Source: Uliginosibacterium gangwonense DSM 18521 (lineage in GTDB: Bacteria; Pseudomonadota; Gammaproteobacteria; Burkholderiales; Rhodocyclaceae). Taken from it: DNA of 64,000 nucleotides. Location: contig NZ_KB892835.1 of assembly GCF_000373965.1 (NCBI RefSeq), positions 405,083 through 469,082 on the forward strand, read 5' to 3'. The notes under the pieces are model-generated. The model searched no databases. It saw only the letters and a list, made by a program, of their open reading frames with translations, and was not told where the DNA came from. A program made the translations under genes and the position numbers. Within the stretch, counting starts at the first letter, position 1; every line of letters starts with the position of its first letter. Positions 55,470 to 64,000 of the stretch are shown piece after piece.

Positions 55470-55843
55470 AACGCTCATTTCCCCTCATTCAGCTCTCACG
55501 CGAACATCATACTGCGCTCGTGCTTGCAAAACGTGCGGGCACATGCGTGGGGGATGCGGCTGCAAGTGCTGCGCTGCTGTCCCGCATCAACAGCGAATAC
55601 GCGCCTGATCTGCTTGCGCACTTTGCTACCGAAGAACGCGAGCTGCCTGGCGTGGTGGCGCCTATCGCCCCAAGTTTGATTTTGCGCCTATTCAATGAGC
55701 ATTCTCAACTGCGAGCGTTCCTTGCGCGTATCCACGCTGGTGATGTTACAGCACTCCAGCCCTTCGGCGAACTGCTTGCGGCACATGTCCGTTTTGAGGA
55801 ACGGGAACTTTTCCCGTGCTTTGAAACCACCTCAAACAACTAA
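55466..55843 (+). CDS. hemerythrin HHE domain protein
   Basis: A 125-residue protein (GTG start, MKRSFPLIQLSREHHTALVL). Candidate di-iron ligands are H14/H15, HFATEERELP, NEHSQLR and HVRFEERELFP. Proteins of this type bind a di-iron centre and are linked to NO damage repair (YtfE/DnrN-like roles) or oxygen/NO sensing. The start overlaps the reductase stop, implying coupled translation. Confidence 0.85.
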   Translation: MKRSFPLIQLSREHHTALVLAKRAGTCVGDAAASAALLSRINSEYAPDLLAHFATEERELPGVVAPIAPSLILRLFNEHSQLRAFLARIHAGDVTALQPFGELLAAHVRFEERELFPCFETTSNN

Positions 55844-55874
55844 GGCATGATGCCCGCCCCAATCAGAAATCTCT

Positions 55875-56492
55875 ATGAGCTATCCCGCATTTTTTGAAGA
55901 TATCCCCCACATCCGTGTGTTCGATGCGCTCTCGAAATTTCTGGGTGCCAGTGACAATGGCATTCTTGAGTATGGCTATTCCGACGCTGTTCGTCTGGCA
56001 GGCCATTCATGTCCTACAGTCGCCAGCGCTTATTGGCTGACTGTACGTGCGCTGACCAGGCTCTACCCTGGCAGTGAAGAATTGCCCGAGCGTGGGCGCA
56101 TTGCCGTCACTTTCCGCGAGTCTATCGGTACGGGCACCACGGGTGTCGTTGCCAGCGTAGCGACCCTGATCACAGGGGCGGCAGGCGAAGGCGGGTTCAA
56201 GGGGCTGCAAGGCCGATTTGTCCGGCGTGGTCTGCTGGAATTTGCCAATGCCACTCAGACACTAGAATTATGCTTTACGCGTCTGGACACCGGTGCCAGC
56301 GTTTCTGCGCAGGCTTACCCACAGCGTGTTCCGGCATCCTCCGATTTACCCCGCCTCATGCAGATTTGCATGCAAGGTATTGCCAGTGATGCAGAACAAG
56401 CTGCCTTTGCCACACAATGGCAGGCGCGTGTACGCAGTCTTTTGCTTGAATATGCGTATGACGATGATGTGTTTGAAATCACTTCGGCATAG
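55875..56492 (+). CDS. FmdE-like protein
   Basis: A 205-residue protein. GHSCPTVASAYWLTVRAL is the FmdE (formylmethanofuran dehydrogenase subunit E-like) signature, and RIAVTFRESIGTGTTGVVAS follows. The Cys in GHSCPT is a likely metal ligand. In non-methanogens the family has no settled function. It is the last + strand gene of the NO operon and converges on the SirB2-like gene. Confidence 0.75.
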   Translation: MSYPAFFEDIPHIRVFDALSKFLGASDNGILEYGYSDAVRLAGHSCPTVASAYWLTVRALTRLYPGSEELPERGRIAVTFRESIGTGTTGVVASVATLITGAAGEGGFKGLQGRFVRRGLLEFANATQTLELCFTRLDTGASVSAQAYPQRVPASSDLPRLMQICMQGIASDAEQAAFATQWQARVRSLLLEYAYDDDVFEITSA

Positions 56493-56580
56493 TTGAAGAA
56501 ATCTATCCGATAGATTTTCACCACCCGTCCAAATGCCTTGGCGGGTGTTTGCCTATCGCGTTGCCGATCCCTTATTGTGC

Positions 56581-56967
56581 CTAAGCGACCATGCCCCAGC
56601 TTGCCGAATGGGTCAGTGCAACGCCGACGATGTAACTTACCGTGAGTAATGCCGCACCCAAAAATATGGCGCGTCGTAAGGCGGGGGCATCTGCCATCAG
56701 GGCTTTCTTACCGAACAACACATAGGCGACGAGAGCAAGAAACTTGGCGGTAAGCCATGTATTCACAAACGGGTATTGATGCAGCAGGCTGGCCAGCCAG
56801 ATGGCTGAACTCAGCAACACTGTGTCGATGATGTGTGGGGTAAAGCGCAGCAGCTTCCAGCGCCGCCAGTTTACGCCTGCCAATTGCAATCCGCCGCGCA
56901 GTACGAAAAGACTGATGCTGAGGATCACACAGGTGATATGGACATCACGGATGGCAAAGTAAGACAT
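56581..56967 (-). CDS. SirB2-family membrane protein
   Basis: A 128-residue protein with four hydrophobic segments (VILSISLFVLRGGLQL; HIIDTVLLSSAIWLASLLHQ). HITCVILSISLF and RFTPHIIDTVLL contain the conserved His residues of the SirB family. Its function is unknown. It lies 56 bp downstream of norB on the same strand, behind a terminator-like hairpin, so it is only partly co-transcribed. Confidence 0.83.
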   Translation of the reverse strand: MSYFAIRDVHITCVILSISLFVLRGGLQLAGVNWRRWKLLRFTPHIIDTVLLSSAIWLASLLHQYPFVNTWLTAKFLALVAYVLFGKKALMADAPALRRAIFLGAALLTVSYIVGVALTHSASWGMVA

Positions 56968-56986
56968 TGTGTATCAACCAGAAAAA

Positions 56987-57012
56987 AGGCCCATGGAAAC
57001 ATCCATGGGCCT
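56987..57012 (-). terminator. intrinsic terminator behind norB
   Basis: Perfect 10-bp arms AGGCCCATGG / CCATGGGCCT with a 6-nt loop. On the − strand the stem is followed by TTTTTTC. It should end most norB transcripts before the SirB2-like gene. Confidence 0.85.
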
Positions 57013-57023
57013 GTTGCATAGGC

Positions 57024-59297
57024 TTAACGGCTTGCGGTGGCTGCCTTTGCGGCAAGCTTGGCGCGGTAGCGCGGGCAGACGAGACGCAACGCGAACACAA
57101 CAAGGCTCAGCACGCCAAGTGCGAACACGATATCACCGGGCACACGTAGCCACACAAGATTTGTCATCAATGCAGAATGCACAATCTCGGGCGAGCGGGC
57201 ATACCACAAGCCTTGACTGACGCTGGCCCAGGCCTGATAGATGCCCGCCGGTAAGAGTGACATGAACACCATCATTGCCAGCCCAATGTTGAGCCCCCAG
57301 AAGGCGTATTTGATCCAGCCATCGCGCCACAACTCACGCGGCATCAATCCACGCAGGCAGAACAGCATCAGGCCAATCCCCAGCATGCCATACACGCCAA
57401 ACAAGGCTGCATGACCGTGGGCGGGTGTCATATTGAGGCCTTGCACGTAATAGAGCGAGATCGGTGGGTTGATGGAGAATCCCAGCAGCCCGGCACCCAC
57501 TGCATTCCAGAAGGCGACCGCGACGAAACAGAGAATGACCCAACGATAGCTGCTCAGCCAAGGCGCCGACTTGCTGCGCTGGTAGTTGCGCCATCCTTCC
57601 GCGCCGACTAGTGTAAGCGGCACCACTTCGAGCGCAGAGAATACCGCACCCACTGCAATCACCGAGGTTGGCGTACCCGTGAAATAGAGGTGATGCAAGG
57701 TGCCCAGGATACCGCCGAAGAGAAAGACGATGGTCTCCATAATGATTGCGGCATTTGCAGTCTCGATGCGGATCAGGCCCAAACGCGCGAAGATCAAAGC
57801 AATCACTGCCGTGGCAAACACTTCGAAGAAACCTTCAACCCACAGGTGCACGAGCCACCAACGCCAGTATTCAATCATAGAGTAATGTGTATGCTGGCCC
57901 CACATGAGTGAGCTGGCGTAGAAACCGCCGATGCACAAGGCCGACAGGAAGACCATCATGATCAGCCCACGGCTTTCGCTCGGATGCCGCAACGCTGGCC
58001 AAAGTCCACGCGCCATCAGCACCAACCAGATCATCAGGCCCGCAAATAGGCCATATTGCCAGATGCGGCCCATGCTGGTGTATTCCAACCCTTGATTACC
58101 CAGCCAGAATGCAAAATTTGACCCCAGGCGCAATTGCGAACCAATCCAGCCGCAGGCAATCGAGCCGCCAACAACCAGCAGCAGGGCGTAGAACAAGATG
58201 TTCACACCAAGGCGCTGGAAACGTGGTTCCCGGCCAGTCAGTGCGGGGGCAATATAAAGCCCTGTGGCGAGCCATGCAGTGGCAATCCACAGCACGCCAA
58301 GTTGCGTATGGATGGTACGGCTCACCGTGTAGGGGAGTATTTCGGCTAGCGGGAAGCCAAAGAAGCTACGCCCTTCGACTGCATAGTGCGCGGTCAGCGC
58401 CCCCATCCCTACCTGTAGCAGCAAAAGTGCGATGACCACGTAGAAATACTTGATGGTGGCACGCATTGATGGAGTAGGGCTCAGGTTGAAGAGGGGATCA
58501 GCCTTTGGCGGTGTGGGATCAGCCTCTTCGCGGTGCGCGTTGTGATACACGATCATCCCGGCTATGGCGGCGATTAGGAGCACCACGCTGACAATCGACC
58601 AGATGCCGTTACCTGGAGTCGGTATATTGTCAATCAGCGGTTCGTGGGGCCAATTGCTGGTGTATGACATATGCGTCATGCCAGGACGATCTGTGGCGGC
58701 GGACCATGCCGACCAGAAGAAGAACGCCGGTAGGGCGGCAAGATCCTGTGGGTCGCGTAGCGTGGCGGGCACCATCGCGTAAGCGTCACGTAGCTTGTCG
58801 AGGCTCGGGTCGTCGCCAAAAAGCCGAGTGTAGTGTGTGGCCAGGGTGCGCACCGCAGCCGCGCGTGCCGGGCTCAGGGTGAGCGTGCCGGTCGTGGCGT
58901 CATAAGTATTGGCGCGCATCTCGCGCTTGGTAAGTTCCCCCACAGCACCCTGTTCCGCAGCGTCAAGCTGGTCGAAGAGCTTGCCGTAACGTTGTTGCGC
59001 AAGGTTGTCGCGCAGGGCGAGAATTTCTCGATGCAGCCAATCGGCGGACCAGTCCGGCGCCACGTAGCTGCCGTGCCCCCATACTGAACCAAGTTGCTGC
59101 CCGCCTGCTTCCAGCCAGGCTTGTTGCCCCTGCATGATCTGCTCTGGGCCGAAGATCTCGCTGCCGTCGCTACTCACCACATGCTGCGGAATGGGCGGTG
59201 CCGCAAGGTAAATCTCGCGCCCGATCCAGCCCAGCGCGGCAAACGAAAGAAAGAAGATGACGGCGAGCCATCGCCAGAGATTGCGGTGCGATTCCAT
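57024..59297 (-). CDS. norB: quinol-dependent nitric oxide reductase (qNOR)
   Basis: A 757-residue inner membrane enzyme that reduces NO to N2O with quinol electrons. The length is that of single-subunit qNOR, with an N-terminal helix and a periplasmic domain (about 30–210) related to NorC but lacking a CxxCH haem-c motif. About 14 transmembrane segments follow. Catalytic His ligands are in HYSMIEYWRWWLVHLWVEGF, LHHLYFTGTP and MTPAHGHAALFGVYG. Two NsrR-type operators lie upstream, so it is part of the NsrR regulon. Confidence 0.95.
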   Translation of the reverse strand: MESHRNLWRWLAVIFFLSFAALGWIGREIYLAAPPIPQHVVSSDGSEIFGPEQIMQGQQAWLEAGGQQLGSVWGHGSYVAPDWSADWLHREILALRDNLAQQRYGKLFDQLDAAEQGAVGELTKREMRANTYDATTGTLTLSPARAAAVRTLATHYTRLFGDDPSLDKLRDAYAMVPATLRDPQDLAALPAFFFWSAWSAATDRPGMTHMSYTSNWPHEPLIDNIPTPGNGIWSIVSVVLLIAAIAGMIVYHNAHREEADPTPPKADPLFNLSPTPSMRATIKYFYVVIALLLLQVGMGALTAHYAVEGRSFFGFPLAEILPYTVSRTIHTQLGVLWIATAWLATGLYIAPALTGREPRFQRLGVNILFYALLLVVGGSIACGWIGSQLRLGSNFAFWLGNQGLEYTSMGRIWQYGLFAGLMIWLVLMARGLWPALRHPSESRGLIMMVFLSALCIGGFYASSLMWGQHTHYSMIEYWRWWLVHLWVEGFFEVFATAVIALIFARLGLIRIETANAAIIMETIVFLFGGILGTLHHLYFTGTPTSVIAVGAVFSALEVVPLTLVGAEGWRNYQRSKSAPWLSSYRWVILCFVAVAFWNAVGAGLLGFSINPPISLYYVQGLNMTPAHGHAALFGVYGMLGIGLMLFCLRGLMPRELWRDGWIKYAFWGLNIGLAMMVFMSLLPAGIYQAWASVSQGLWYARSPEIVHSALMTNLVWLRVPGDIVFALGVLSLVVFALRLVCPRYRAKLAAKAATASR

Positions 59298-59325
59298 GTC
59301 AGATGTTCTCCTGAGAGGTATTCAT

Positions 59326-59348
59326 AAGATGCATGGTACGTGCATCTT
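59326..59348. promoter_or_regulatory. NsrR operator at the norB promoter
   Basis: AAGATGCA (59326–59333), 7 bp, TGCATCTT (59341–59348): a perfect palindrome matching the NsrR consensus. On the − strand, TTGAAT, 17 bp and TACCAT form a promoter whose −10 box lies inside this site, so bound NsrR would block polymerase. AGGAGA precedes the norB start. Confidence 0.87.
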
Positions 59349-59352
59349 TTAA

Positions 59353-59375
59353 AAGATTCAAGAAAAATACATCTT
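59353..59375. promoter_or_regulatory. second NsrR-like site upstream of norB
   Basis: AAGATTCA (59353–59360), 7 bp, TACATCTT (59368–59375): same 8–7–8 geometry as the first site with weaker symmetry, centred 27 bp further upstream and covering the −35 region. Tandem binding could tighten repression. Confidence 0.65.
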
Positions 59376-59630
59376 TAAGGCGTCGCATGGACCCTGAGCA
59401 TGGCAGGAACAGCCGTACAGGGGAAATTCAAAGTAGTGAGCTAAAACCCTTATTCGAAAAGGGGTGTCGTCAAGGGAGGCGAGAAGATTACCCTCACAAA
59501 TGCACGCTCAGTGGGGGACGTTGAAGTCGTTCACTGTGGGTTTGGCGGAACCCGCACACTGCGGGGTCGCAATGAAAAGCTGGCTTGGTTTTTGGGGGCT
59601 AGCCGATTGGATCGGCCAGCCCTTCAGAGG
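59376..59630. other. intergenic sequence between norB promoter and porin end
   Basis: No gene seen. A 10-bp stem with one mismatch near 59597–59625 (GGGCTAGCCGAT / ATCGGCCAGCCC) lies just behind the porin stop; it has no clear T run, so it is only a possible terminator or mRNA-stabilising hairpin. Confidence 0.45.
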
Positions 59631-60812
59631 CTAGAAGTTGTAGTGGAATGAAGTCTGGATACGGTTGTATTTGCCGGATTCGCCACTGCTGAGCTTGCGC
59701 TGTGCATGGGCAAATTCCAGACCGAGGTCGAAGTTCTTGGCGGGCGACCAGATCACATTGGCAAATGCTTCATTGACAGTATGGTTGGCTGCATGGCCGA
59801 CTGCATCCCGGTACTGGTTGCCCAGGCTGGTGTGGCCATAGATGAGGTTGGTGCGAATCTTGGGGGACCAACGATGCTGCCAGCCCGCCGTCACAGCCTT
59901 AACTGTGGTCAGCCTGATATCCGAGTTGGATACGATTTCCTTGTTGTAATTGGCATCTTCAACATACTGGCTGATCCCTTTCCCTGCGGTAACGAGGCCT
60001 TGCAGGAGGTCAGAGTCAGTAATCTTGATCGCCGCCCCAACACTTGCGCCAAAACCGTATTTGGTTTTTGACGTAGAATCGGTCGTGCCACTCGGAATCG
60101 TTTCATGTGCCAATTGGTTGCCGATTGCACGCACTGAAGCAGAGCCCCAGTTGCCGTCCAAAAGCCAGGCTGCGGTGACGGCAGGGGCTTTGATCACTGA
60201 GTTATCAACCGGGTTTTCCGGTACTTCCACGGCAACGGCAAATTTGCCCACCGAGCTGGGCGCCGTGGTATAGCGCACCTGGGGCTCGCGGGTGGAAGCA
60301 AGGCTGCCCGAACCGTTGAAGTCAACGGTTTCCGGAATGGATTCATTGCTGCGGAACAGGCTCCAGGTCTGGCCTGCAAGCAAGCTCCCCCAATCGGATG
60401 TCAAATTGCCATAGGCATGGCGCAGGCGGAATTTGCTGCCCACAAAATCGCCTTCAAGTACGGTATTCAATTTGCCGATATCGGTCGGCGTAAAGCTCTT
60501 GAAGCCAAAACGCGAGGTTTGTGCGGTGACGTTGAACTTGCCCTTGCGCGAATCGGTGTTCACGGTGCTCGGGTCGTTTCTGATCCCGATGGAGCCACCG
60601 TCATAGGCCCAGCTACCGGTACCAGCATTCAGATCCTTGATGACATCGACGTGTACATAACCGTAAAAGCCGAGTGAGGTTTCCGTGCCAGGAAGCTTGA
60701 AAGTGCCTGGTTCGTCGCCGCCGACAACAGGTTCGGCAGCATGGACGGACGCAGAAGCGATTGCAGAAAGCGCCAGCGTGACGGCAACAAAGAGGGTCTT
60801 CTTTTTCAACAT
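59631..60812 (-). CDS. DcaP-type outer membrane porin
   Basis: A 393-residue outer membrane protein. A signal peptide is evident (MLKKKTLFVAVTLALSAIAS, cleavage probably after SVHA). The mature N terminus has PGTETSLGFYGYVHVDVIKD, which resembles DcaP-like trimeric porins; the protein ends in an aromatic residue (SFHYNF) as required for barrel assembly. Its place beside sulfate transport genes may point to uptake of an organic or sulfur-containing anion; this is inferred only. Confidence 0.83.
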   Translation of the reverse strand: MLKKKTLFVAVTLALSAIASASVHAAEPVVGGDEPGTFKLPGTETSLGFYGYVHVDVIKDLNAGTGSWAYDGGSIGIRNDPSTVNTDSRKGKFNVTAQTSRFGFKSFTPTDIGKLNTVLEGDFVGSKFRLRHAYGNLTSDWGSLLAGQTWSLFRSNESIPETVDFNGSGSLASTREPQVRYTTAPSSVGKFAVAVEVPENPVDNSVIKAPAVTAAWLLDGNWGSASVRAIGNQLAHETIPSGTTDSTSKTKYGFGASVGAAIKITDSDLLQGLVTAGKGISQYVEDANYNKEIVSNSDIRLTTVKAVTAGWQHRWSPKIRTNLIYGHTSLGNQYRDAVGHAANHTVNEAFANVIWSPAKNFDLGLEFAHAQRKLSSGESGKYNRIQTSFHYNF

Positions 60813-60987
60813 TATTTGCTCTGCCTGAATGATGAGAGGATGAGTGACGGTGTATCCATTTAGAGTTTTTGGATTGACCGTTCGTGCAAATCCTAATCAA
60901 AGCAGCGCGTGGGCTGAACGATTTAATGCCTATATCCATCTAGGCATAAAGGGCAAAATAAATGTTATTTCAAGCTGTAGTTTTTAT

Positions 60988-61035
60988 ACAAAAGAAAAGA
61001 GGCTTATCGTGCCTGGGCGGCGCGCGATAAGCCTC
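60988..61035 (-). terminator. intrinsic terminator of the cys operon
   Basis: Perfect 11-bp arms GAGGCTTATCG / CGATAAGCCTC (60999–61035). Read on the − strand, the stem is followed by TTTTCTTTTG. It lies 13 bp behind the cysB stop. Confidence 0.88.
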
Positions 61036-61048
61036 AATGGGAGGAGAA

Positions 61049-61990
61049 TCAATCGTATCCGTTCTCTCGATGAGGAGCGATGGCAGCACGCACGTTCGTT
61101 TCGGTCAGCTCTTTGGCGCAGAGCTCAATAAACCGATATGCATAACCGCGCAGATAGTGCCCGCGCCTGACGGCGATCAGGGTGGTGTTGCGTGAGAAGA
61201 TATGCGAAGCATCAATCAGCCTGAGATCCTGGTCTTTCTCCGGATTGAACGCTCCAGGTGCAATGATGCCGATGCCCAGGCCCAGCTCCACGTATGATTT
61301 GATGACATCTGCATCGAGTGCGGACATCACGATATCGGGTGACAGGCCCGCAGTGGAGAAGGCCTTGTCAATCTTGGCGCGGCCCGTGAATCCCGCGTGA
61401 TAGGTAATCAGTGGATACTCTGCCAACGCTTCAATGGTCAGGCTGGGCAGGTCCAGTAGCGGATGGCCTGCTGGTACAAGCACCGCATGGTGCCAGTCAT
61501 AATAGGGAAAGGTGACCAGTTCGGTTTCGCCCGCGAGCGACTCTGTGGCGATTCCGATGTCGGCATCGCCCGAGAGCAATTGCTGAACGATTTCTTGCGG
61601 GCTGCCTTGGTGCAAGGCCAGGTGAACCTTGGGGTATTCCTGCTTGAACTGTGTTACCACCTGCGGCAAGGCGTAGCGGGCCTGGGTATGCGTGGTGACT
61701 ACGGTAAGTTGGCCCTGGTCGCGCTGTGTGAATTGATCCGCCAGTTTTTTGATGTTGCGCGCATCCAGCAGCATGCGTTCGACAATAACAACGAGTTCCT
61801 TGCCCGGTTCGGTCAGCCCGAGCAGACGTTTGCCGCGCCGGATAAAGAGTTCCACGCCCAATTCATCTTCCAGATCCTTGATGTGTTTGGATACGCCGGG
61901 CTGCGAAGTAAACAGTGCGTTGGCGACTTCGGTCAGGTTGAAGTTTTGGCGAACCGTTTCACGCACGATACGGAGTTGTTGAAAATTCAT
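61049..61990 (-). CDS. cysB: LysR-type regulator CysB
   Basis: A 313-residue LysR-family regulator (MNFQQLRIVRETVRQNFNLT). The N-terminal helix-turn-helix is EVANALFTSQPGVSKHIKDL, typical of CysB/Cbl. The C-terminal ligand domain senses N-acetylserine or sulfate-related molecules in relatives (TTHTQARYALPQVVTQFK). It controls sulfur assimilation genes. It starts 2 bp behind cysA in the same operon. Cbl cannot be excluded. Confidence 0.88.
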   Translation of the reverse strand: MNFQQLRIVRETVRQNFNLTEVANALFTSQPGVSKHIKDLEDELGVELFIRRGKRLLGLTEPGKELVVIVERMLLDARNIKKLADQFTQRDQGQLTVVTTHTQARYALPQVVTQFKQEYPKVHLALHQGSPQEIVQQLLSGDADIGIATESLAGETELVTFPYYDWHHAVLVPAGHPLLDLPSLTIEALAEYPLITYHAGFTGRAKIDKAFSTAGLSPDIVMSALDADVIKSYVELGLGIGIIAPGAFNPEKDQDLRLIDASHIFSRNTTLIAVRRGHYLRGYAYRFIELCAKELTETNVRAAIAPHRENGYD

Positions 61991-61992
61991 GT

Positions 61993-63099
61993 TTAGATTC
62001 CCGCTGCAATGTAGTGATCGGCTGCCACCGGCTTGGTTTGCTCAAATACCTTGAGGCGTGAAGGCACCAGACGCACCGCCTGCCCCCCTTTCAGTTGCAA
62101 TGCAATCAGGCGGTCGAGTGGAATTTCCACTTCATGGTGATGGATCTGCTGTGCATCCTCGCGCTCCAGTTCTACCTTGGCGGTAATGCCAAAAGCTTGA
62201 ATCCTGGAGATCGTGGCGAGAATGCCGTGGCTTGCCTGAATGTTGGTGTCGATATCCAATTCATGTGGGCGTGCAAAGGCGATGACTTCGGCACCGGGGC
62301 GGATCGCATCGTCAGGATTATTCACGCGCTGCTCCCCTACTTCAAGCTCGCCTTGGCCCGCACGACCATGGAAGAGATTGACCGAGCCCAGGAAGCTATA
62401 TACGAAGGGTGTTTTCGGGGCATTCCACACTTCTTCCGGCGTGCCGATCTGTTCTACGCTACCGTGGTTCATCAGGACTACGCGGTCGGATACCTCTAGT
62501 GCTTCTTCCTGGTCGTGCGTGACGAAAATGCTGGTGATATGCAGTTCATCATGCAGTTTGCGTAACCAGCGACGCAATTCCTTGCGCACTTTAGCGTCCA
62601 GCGCACCGAAGGGTTCATCCAGCAGCAGCACACGCGGTTCTACGGCCAGTGCTCGTGCCAAGGCAATACGCTGGCGTTGCCCACCTGAGAGCTGTGCAGG
62701 GAAGCGATCAGCCAGCCAATCCAGTTGCACCAGTTTGAGCAGATCGGTGACTTTCTTGCGGATGATCTCTTCGCTTGGGCGCTTACTGCGCGGTTTGACG
62801 CGCAAACCGAAGGCGATATTGTCGAATACGCTCATGTGGCGAAAGAGCGCGTAATGCTGGAAGACGAAACCGACCTGTCGATCCCGCACATGGGTGCCGG
62901 AGGCATCCTGCCCTTCTAGAATGACATTGCCCTGGTCGGCATGCTCCAGACCTGCAATGATCCGCAGCAATGTGGTCTTGCCGCAACCGGAGGGGCCAAG
63001 CAGTGCCACCAGTTCGCCCGTTGGGAAGTCGAGCGAGACATCGTCCAGCGCGACAAAATTGCCGAATTGTTTGCGAATGTTTTGAACTTGGATGCTCAT
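61993..63099 (-). CDS. cysA: sulfate/thiosulfate ABC transporter ATP-binding protein CysA
   Basis: A 368-residue ATPase. Walker [10 protein letters not shown] (35–43), signature LSGGQRQR, Walker [13 protein letters not shown] and the switch His in [12 protein letters not shown] are all present; the C-terminal third is the TOBE-like regulatory domain. The start [15 protein letters not shown] at 63099 is chosen; an upstream extension overlaps cysW. It overlaps the cysW stop by 4 bp (ATGA). Confidence 0.95.
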   Translation of the reverse strand: MSIQVQNIRKQFGNFVALDDVSLDFPTGELVALLGPSGCGKTTLLRIIAGLEHADQGNVILEGQDASGTHVRDRQVGFVFQHYALFRHMSVFDNIAFGLRVKPRSKRPSEEIIRKKVTDLLKLVQLDWLADRFPAQLSGGQRQRIALARALAVEPRVLLLDEPFGALDAKVRKELRRWLRKLHDELHITSIFVTHDQEEALEVSDRVVLMNHGSVEQIGTPEEVWNAPKTPFVYSFLGSVNLFHGRAGQGELEVGEQRVNNPDDAIRPGAEVIAFARPHELDIDTNIQASHGILATISRIQAFGITAKVELEREDAQQIHHHEVEIPLDRLIALQLKGGQAVRLVPSRLKVFEQTKPVAADHYIAAGI

Positions 63100-63992
63100 G
63101 ATGCAGATTCCTGTTGGTGGTCGCGGGCATTGAGTGCTGCACGCCATTCGATCAAGGTTTTCAGTACCAAAGTGACCAGGGCCAGTAGTGCCAACAATGA
63201 GGCCACGGCAAACGCAGCCGCGAACTGGTACTCGTTGTAAAGAATTTCAATCTGCAAGGGCATGGTGTTGGTGATGCCGCGAATATGGCCAGAGACTACG
63301 CTGACGGCGCCAAACTCCCCCATTGCCCGTGCATTACACAGCACGACCCCATAAATCAGGCCCCATTTGATATTGGGCAGCGTGACGTGCCAGAAGGTCT
63401 GCCAACCGTTGGCGCCGAGCACGATGGCTGCCTCTTCCTCCTCTTTGCCCTGAGCCTGCATGAGGGGAATCAGTTCGCGGGCCACAAAGGGGAAGGTGAC
63501 GAATACCGTGGCGAGCACGATTCCTGGCACGGCAAACACAATCTTCAGGTCGTGAGCGTCCAACCACGGCCCAAGCAAGCCTTGGGCACCAAATAGCAGA
63601 ACGTACACCAAGCCCGCCACGACTGGCGAGACTGAAAACGGCAGATCAATCAGCGTGATGAGGAATTGCTTGGCACGAAACTCAAATTTGGCAATGGCCC
63701 ATGCCGCTGCAACACCGAATACCAGATTCAATGGGACGGCGATGACAGCGGCAATCAAGGTGAGCTTGATGGACGCCAAGGCATCATCTTCTGTGATTGC
63801 CGCCAGATAGACATCCCAGCCCTTTTTGAAGGCTTCGACAAAGACTGTTGCCAGCGGCAGAAGCAGGAATCCGGCAAAGAATGCCAGGGATATTCCCAGA
63901 ATGCTCCACTTCACCCAGGGGCGATCACGGGTAGCCGGATTGTCTTCGTAATGCCGGGCAGGGGACAACGAGGCCACCTGGGCGGCATTCAA
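63096..63992 (-). CDS. cysW: sulfate/thiosulfate ABC transporter permease CysW (start uncertain)
   Basis: At least 298 residues with six membrane segments. The EAA loop that contacts CysA is [15 protein letters not shown], followed by [15 protein letters not shown]. The frame stays open to the window edge: the first candidate start is a TTG at 63992, eight bases from the end, so the true start may lie outside. It belongs to a − strand cysT–cysW–cysA–cysB operon whose first gene is beyond the window. Confidence 0.93.
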   Translation of the reverse strand: MNAAQVASLSPARHYEDNPATRDRPWVKWSILGISLAFFAGFLLLPLATVFVEAFKKGWDVYLAAITEDDALASIKLTLIAAVIAVPLNLVFGVAAAWAIAKFEFRAKQFLITLIDLPFSVSPVVAGLVYVLLFGAQGLLGPWLDAHDLKIVFAVPGIVLATVFVTFPFVARELIPLMQAQGKEEEEAAIVLGANGWQTFWHVTLPNIKWGLIYGVVLCNARAMGEFGAVSVVSGHIRGITNTMPLQIEILYNEYQFAAAFAVASLLALLALVTLVLKTLIEWRAALNARDHQQESAS

Positions 63993-64000
63993 GCTTGTGG

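Overview
The window is a chromosomal segment of a betaproteobacterium. The evidence is the unbroken tuf–S10–spc–alpha ribosomal super-operon followed by convergent uvrA and divergent ssb, plus an NsrR/quinol nitric oxide reductase module and a cysTWA–cysB sulfate module. I cannot name the genus.

Layout. 1–14264: end of tuf, then 28 genes for ribosomal proteins, SecY, IF-1 and RNA polymerase alpha, all on the + strand, with internal promoter/hairpin regions before rplC, rplN and rpsM and a strong terminator after rplQ. 14336–17935: uvrA (−) and ssb (+), closed by an intrinsic terminator at 17966–18000.

18001–about 52296: a genomic island that fits the published GInt architecture. A four-gene ginABCD operon (three tyrosine recombinases and a small coiled-coil protein) sits at the left edge, cargo fills the middle, and a short very AT-rich segment forms the right edge. 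Inverted GTTTAC-type motifs lie at both edges. The cargo is almost entirely conflict/defence-type: an XRE regulator with an unknown partner, a HipA-like kinase and an ERI-like exonuclease between 22-bp direct repeats, a Fic protein, a LexA-like repressor–DUF5131–TcmP operon, an FRG protein facing a second TcmP protein, a STAND NTPase, a class-2 OLD nuclease with a UvrD-like helicase (Gabija-like), a DUF2971 protein, a methyltransferase–STAND–TPR fusion, and a TPR–CHAT protease with a small membrane-type partner. Between and behind these lie decayed remnants: an endonuclease tail, a frameshifted UvrD tail and a nuclease fragment.

52327–59375: nitric oxide defence module. NsrR (−) faces a + strand operon (DUF59, DUF2249, NnrS-like, Fpr-like reductase with a frameshift, hemerythrin-like, FmdE-like), followed by SirB2-like and quinol-dependent NorB on the − strand. 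Palindromes of NsrR type lie at both promoters: one in front of the DUF59 gene and two in front of norB.

59631–64000: a DcaP-type porin and the cysW–cysA–cysB sulfate uptake/regulator genes on the − strand. The cysW start lies at or beyond the window edge.

The points of most interest are the island as a self-contained mobile defence cassette, the LexA-controlled three-Cys-motif operon, the methyltransferase–NTPase–TPR fusion and the CHAT protease with its candidate target.
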